NCBI GenBank assembly: GCA_041917975.1
Contig: JAYRWN010000045.1
Location: 1 to 37,729, forward strand
Source: JAYRWN01 sp041917975
GTDB lineage: Bacteria > Bacteroidota > Bacteroidia > Chitinophagales > Saprospiraceae
Length of the DNA stretch: 37,729 bases
Direction of reading: 5' to 3'
This document shows, piece by piece, positions 34,805 through 37,729 of the stretch. The translations under genes and the position numbers were made by a program. The notes beneath the pieces were generated by a model, which did no database searches, was not told where the DNA came from, and saw only the letters and a list, made by a program, of their open reading frames with translations. Position 1 is the stretch's first letter. The number at the start of each line of letters is the position of its first letter.

Positions 34805-37321
34805 ATGGTTTATACTTATTTAAAAATCGGGTGGCGCAATTTGTGGGATAAAAGGATTTATACCACTATAAATATATTGGGGATATCCATTACTGCGGCC
34901 TTTTGTTTTCTGGTGTATTTATATGTAATAAAAGAAAGGAGCTTTGATCGGTTTCACCGGAACAAGGATAACATTTACCGTTTGGAAGCCACTAATATAT
35001 TTGATTTTGGGGACCAAGGCGGTCAACACCTAAGCTGGATGGATCGGTTTCTCAATCCAGATGACGGCTCAAGGCACATGTTAGTTCTGCCGTATATCCT
35101 GGGCAGCGATATAAAAAATACCCTTCCTGATGTAGAGTCGATAGTTCGTTGGAAAGATTATGGACATGCAATTGTTTGGTTTGAACAACAATCCTATAAA
35201 TTAGACGATGGTCGAGTAGCCTATATAGAGAATAATTTTTTTGAAGTTTTTGATTTTCCATTGGTGCAAGGTCAATCCTCCAATGTATTAAACTCACCTT
35301 CAGCGGTAGTATTGAGTGAATCAACTGCAAAACGGATATTTGGACAACAAAATCCTATTGGAAAAGTCCTGTCGTTTTCAATAAAGGGCGATCAAAATTT
35401 TATAGTTAGCGGCGTAGTGCATGATTTTCCGGAAAATTCCAGCATTAATTACGACATTATGTTGCCGCTTTCTGCGAAACCGAATTACGCAGAAGATCAA
35501 GTGGACCGCAGTCTAAATCACTATAATTACATAACGTTATTGACGTTAAAACCGAACGCAGATTTAGCTGTGGTTACGCAAAAATTGAATGCATTTACGG
35601 ATAATTATTTTAAAGAAAAAGTCGTAGAATGGCAGGAACAAAATCCTCAAAAGACGAAGGTTGATTTTCAATTATATCTTAGACCTTTTCAGGATGCTCA
35701 CTATAATACGGCATTCCCCTGGGGACATTTTACAAATACCAGATTTCTAACCCAATTGATATTTTTAGCTTTAGTCCTAATCCTCATTGCCTCTACAAAT
35801 TACATTTTATTGACTCTAACGAACACCATTAATCGATCAAAAGAAGTGGGAATACGTAAAACGTTAGGAGCGGGACAGAAACAACTAATAGCACAGTTTA
35901 TGGTAGAAACCGGATTGATGGTAACTACGGCTATGTTTTTGGGGCTTATATTGGGATATTCCGCCATACCATTATTTAGTGCTGTTACCGGTGCCGAGCT
36001 CACCATTAACTTTATCAACAGCAAACATATTTTATTCGGAGGCGGCTTGATCTATATCTTATTATTAGGCACTATGGGTCTTTATCCGGCTACAATAATG
36101 AGTGGTTTAAAGCCTGCGGGAATGCTGAGGAAGTTCAGTGAAATAAAATTAAATCCAGTCTTATCCAAAGGGTTAGTCATTGGGCAATTTGCTATTTGTA
36201 TTGTCTTAATTATTGCCACACTGGTAGTGACCAAGCAAATGAGATTTATGCATGAATTAGATCTTGGGTTTACTAAAGAACACGTGTTGATCGTGGAAAA
36301 TCCTTATCAGTGGGAAGATCTGGAGCGCTCTGAATTGACCTCGAGACTTTATCACTATGCAGAGCAAGAACCAAGCATTTCCGTTATGAGCGGAGCAGGA
36401 GCTAAGTTTGGCTATGGATTTAATATGAACGGTCATCTTATTAATGAACAGAGGGAGTGGATATTCCAAATACCGGTGGATTATAAATATTTTGAAGTTA
36501 TGGGGATACCATTGATGAAAGGTCGTTATTTCTCACCCCAATTGGCTAGTGACTCTATTCGTATTGATATACCACCCCATCTGGTCCTGGAAGGTTCTTC
36601 TTCAGTAAACGGTGCCGTGGTGGTCAACGAAACTTTGTACAAACTGCTTGGTGAACCTCCTTTGGATGAAATTAATCGGTCATTAGGAGCCCGCATTATT
36701 GGCGTGTGTCGTGATTACCAATTCTTTGATGCTACCCAAAAAATTAGCCCTGCTTATCACCAAATAAGGAATAGACACGGATTTGAATTTTTTCTATATA
36801 AACTAAATGCCGGTGTGAATCTAAACCAAACCATCGAGCGGTTACGAAGTAATTGGGATGAGGTGACCCAACGTCATCCTTTTGTCTTTACTTTTTTAGA
36901 TGAAGATGTTAAAAGAGGGTATGCTTACTATATAAAATATCAACAAACGATCAATAGCGCCGCCATTTTAGCCGTATTGATATCCTGTATGGGTTTATTT
37001 GGCTTATCCGCCATATATGCACTTAAAAAAACCAAGGAAATAGGCATTCGTAAAGTATTAGGTGCATCGGTTTATAATGTATTTTATATTTTGATTAAAG
37101 ACATCATTGTATTGACTTTAATTTCTGCTGCCCTGGCCTTACCATTTACCATGTATTTTTTGAATAAATGGTTAGGTAATTTTCACCTACGCATAGAGTT
37201 ACATTGGGGATATTTTTTAACAGGGAGTATACTGGCCTTAGGATTTGCCTTGGTTACGGTAAGTTACCATGCACTTATTACCGCCCAATCAAACCCCGTT
37301 AATTCAATTAAAAGTGAATGA
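34805..37321 (+). CDS. MacB/FtsX-type ABC permease, paralogue 5 (most divergent complete copy)
   Basis: An 838-residue permease and the longest of the set. The first periplasmic domain is enlarged near the N-terminus, with an aromatic/Gly-rich insertion around FGDQGGQHLSWMDRFLNPDD. The first FtsX helix has STNYILLTLTNTINRSKEVGIRKTLGA (broken here: STNYILLTL, then INRSKEVGIRKTLGA, about residues 339-353), losing the NFMNLSTAR pattern of the others. The second half keeps KKTKEIGIRKVLGA (about 742). It ends NPVNSIKSE. Divergence in the membrane part as well as the periplasm suggests an older duplication or a specialised partner. It begins 10 bases after paralogue 4, so translation may be coupled. 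Confidence 0.88.
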   Translation: MVYTYLKIGWRNLWDKRIYTTINILGISITAAFCFLVYLYVIKERSFDRFHRNKDNIYRLEATNIFDFGDQGGQHLSWMDRFLNPDDGSRHMLVLPYILGSDIKNTLPDVESIVRWKDYGHAIVWFEQQSYKLDDGRVAYIENNFFEVFDFPLVQGQSSNVLNSPSAVVLSESTAKRIFGQQNPIGKVLSFSIKGDQNFIVSGVVHDFPENSSINYDIMLPLSAKPNYAEDQVDRSLNHYNYITLLTLKPNADLAVVTQKLNAFTDNYFKEKVVEWQEQNPQKTKVDFQLYLRPFQDAHYNTAFPWGHFTNTRFLTQLIFLALVLILIASTNYILLTLTNTINRSKEVGIRKTLGAGQKQLIAQFMVETGLMVTTAMFLGLILGYSAIPLFSAVTGAELTINFINSKHILFGGGLIYILLLGTMGLYPATIMSGLKPAGMLRKFSEIKLNPVLSKGLVIGQFAICIVLIIATLVVTKQMRFMHELDLGFTKEHVLIVENPYQWEDLERSELTSRLYHYAEQEPSISVMSGAGAKFGYGFNMNGHLINEQREWIFQIPVDYKYFEVMGIPLMKGRYFSPQLASDSIRIDIPPHLVLEGSSSVNGAVVVNETLYKLLGEPPLDEINRSLGARIIGVCRDYQFFDATQKISPAYHQIRNRHGFEFFLYKLNAGVNLNQTIERLRSNWDEVTQRHPFVFTFLDEDVKRGYAYYIKYQQTINSAAILAVLISCMGLFGLSAIYALKKTKEIGIRKVLGASVYNVFYILIKDIIVLTLISAALALPFTMYFLNKWLGNFHLRIELHWGYFLTGSILALGFALVTVSYHALITAQSNPVNSIKSE

Positions 37322-37334
37322 ACAACGTAATATT

Positions 37335-37361
37335 ATGTGGAAACTATTTAAAGAACTGTAA
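37335..37361 (+). other. Eight-codon open frame resembling the N-terminus of the permeases
   Basis: Between paralogues 5 and 6, an ATG opens MWKLFKEL followed by TAA. The start resembles MWKNYLKT of paralogue 4. It could be a leftover of a deleted copy or a tiny leader, or chance. Confidence 0.25.
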
Positions 37362-37378
37362 TTTTTATAAGCCAAGCC

Positions 37379-37729
37379 ATGTATAAAAAATATTTGCTTG
37401 CGACTATAAGGAGTATAAATAAATATAATACACTCTCGATCATCAGTATAGGGGGATTGGCTATTGGAAGGGCCGCAGTCATTTTAATAGGAGTATATAT
37501 CATCAAAGAATTAAGATACGACCGTTTTCATTTAGATCATAGAGAAATATTCCGTGGTGGCTACCAGTATTATAAAGAAAATAAATTTCTAGGTGAAAGT
37601 GAACAGTTAACTCCACCACTTAGCACAGTGGCTATACATTTGTTTCCTGAACTAAAATCTTTTTGCCGGAAAACTTCTGAAGAAGATGCCTATTTGACCT
37701 ATGAAGATAAAAACCTTAAAACCCGAGGA
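37379..37729 (+). CDS. MacB/FtsX-type ABC permease, paralogue 6 (cut by window end)
   Basis: From the ATG at 37379 the frame stays open for 117 codons to the window edge. The N-terminus MYKKYLLATIRSINKYNTLS, the first membrane segment (about 18-44, GGLAIGRAAVILIGVYI) and KELRYDRFHLDHREIFR match the same positions in the complete paralogues (for example DELSYDRYNEKADRIFR in paralogue 1). Only the first membrane segment and the beginning of the first periplasmic domain are present. The Gly-Arg in LAIGRAA is unusual: the others have small residues there. It shows that the array extends beyond this window. Gap to paralogue 5 is 57 bases. Confidence 0.85.
   Translation, partial: MYKKYLLATIRSINKYNTLSIISIGGLAIGRAAVILIGVYIIKELRYDRFHLDHREIFRGGYQYYKENKFLGESEQLTPPLSTVAIHLFPELKSFCRKTSEEDAYLTYEDKNLKTRG

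Overview
The window looks like a Bacteroidota chromosome, probably a Saprospiria or Cytophagia-type member. The reasons are protein families typical of that phylum (DUF2911, DUF1080, DUF4091, DUF6807, and permeases of about 800 residues with two FtsX halves), weak Shine-Dalgarno signals, and several promoter-like boxes of the form TAnnTTTG. No rRNA, tRNA, CRISPR array, insertion sequence or phage gene was recognised. The organism assignment is an inference from gene content.

Left part (1-16.3 kb) is mixed housekeeping and envelope genes. It holds a truncated CpdA/Icc-type metallophosphoesterase, a two-domain M16 zinc peptidase followed 4 bases later by a polytopic membrane protein resembling GT-C glycosyltransferases, an exported protein of unknown function downstream of mnmG, mnmG itself, a very large exported protein that joins a HExxH peptidase-like domain to a beta-propeller and a beta-barrel, corA, a DUF6807 lipoprotein, pyrD and dnaX. 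The dnaX gene carries a run of ten A residues containing the heptamer A AAA AAG in the slipping register. Both alternative frames stop within a few codons, which is a strong candidate for programmed production of a short gamma form.

Middle part (16.4-22.7 kb) holds nadE tightly followed by a GH130-family lipoprotein, a decayed gene remnant, and exported proteins linked to carbohydrate processing (DUF1080, and a DUF4091/GH123-like protein), then a DUF2911 protein. This looks like a loose group of exported glycan-processing genes rather than a canonical SusCD locus; no SusC/SusD pair is present.

Right part (22.9-37.7 kb) is the most striking region: one HlyD-type adaptor, one MacB/LolD-type ATPase, then five complete and one truncated paralogous permeases, all on the plus strand with short gaps. 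Each complete permease has eight predicted membrane segments and two copies of a nearly invariant cytoplasmic KE(I/V)G(I/V)RK motif, while the periplasmic parts differ. I infer one ATPase and one adaptor shared by a family of interchangeable permeases. The operon continues beyond the window. The upstream region carries a tandem direct repeat, an inverted repeat and a promoter-like box almost touching the GTG start of the adaptor gene.
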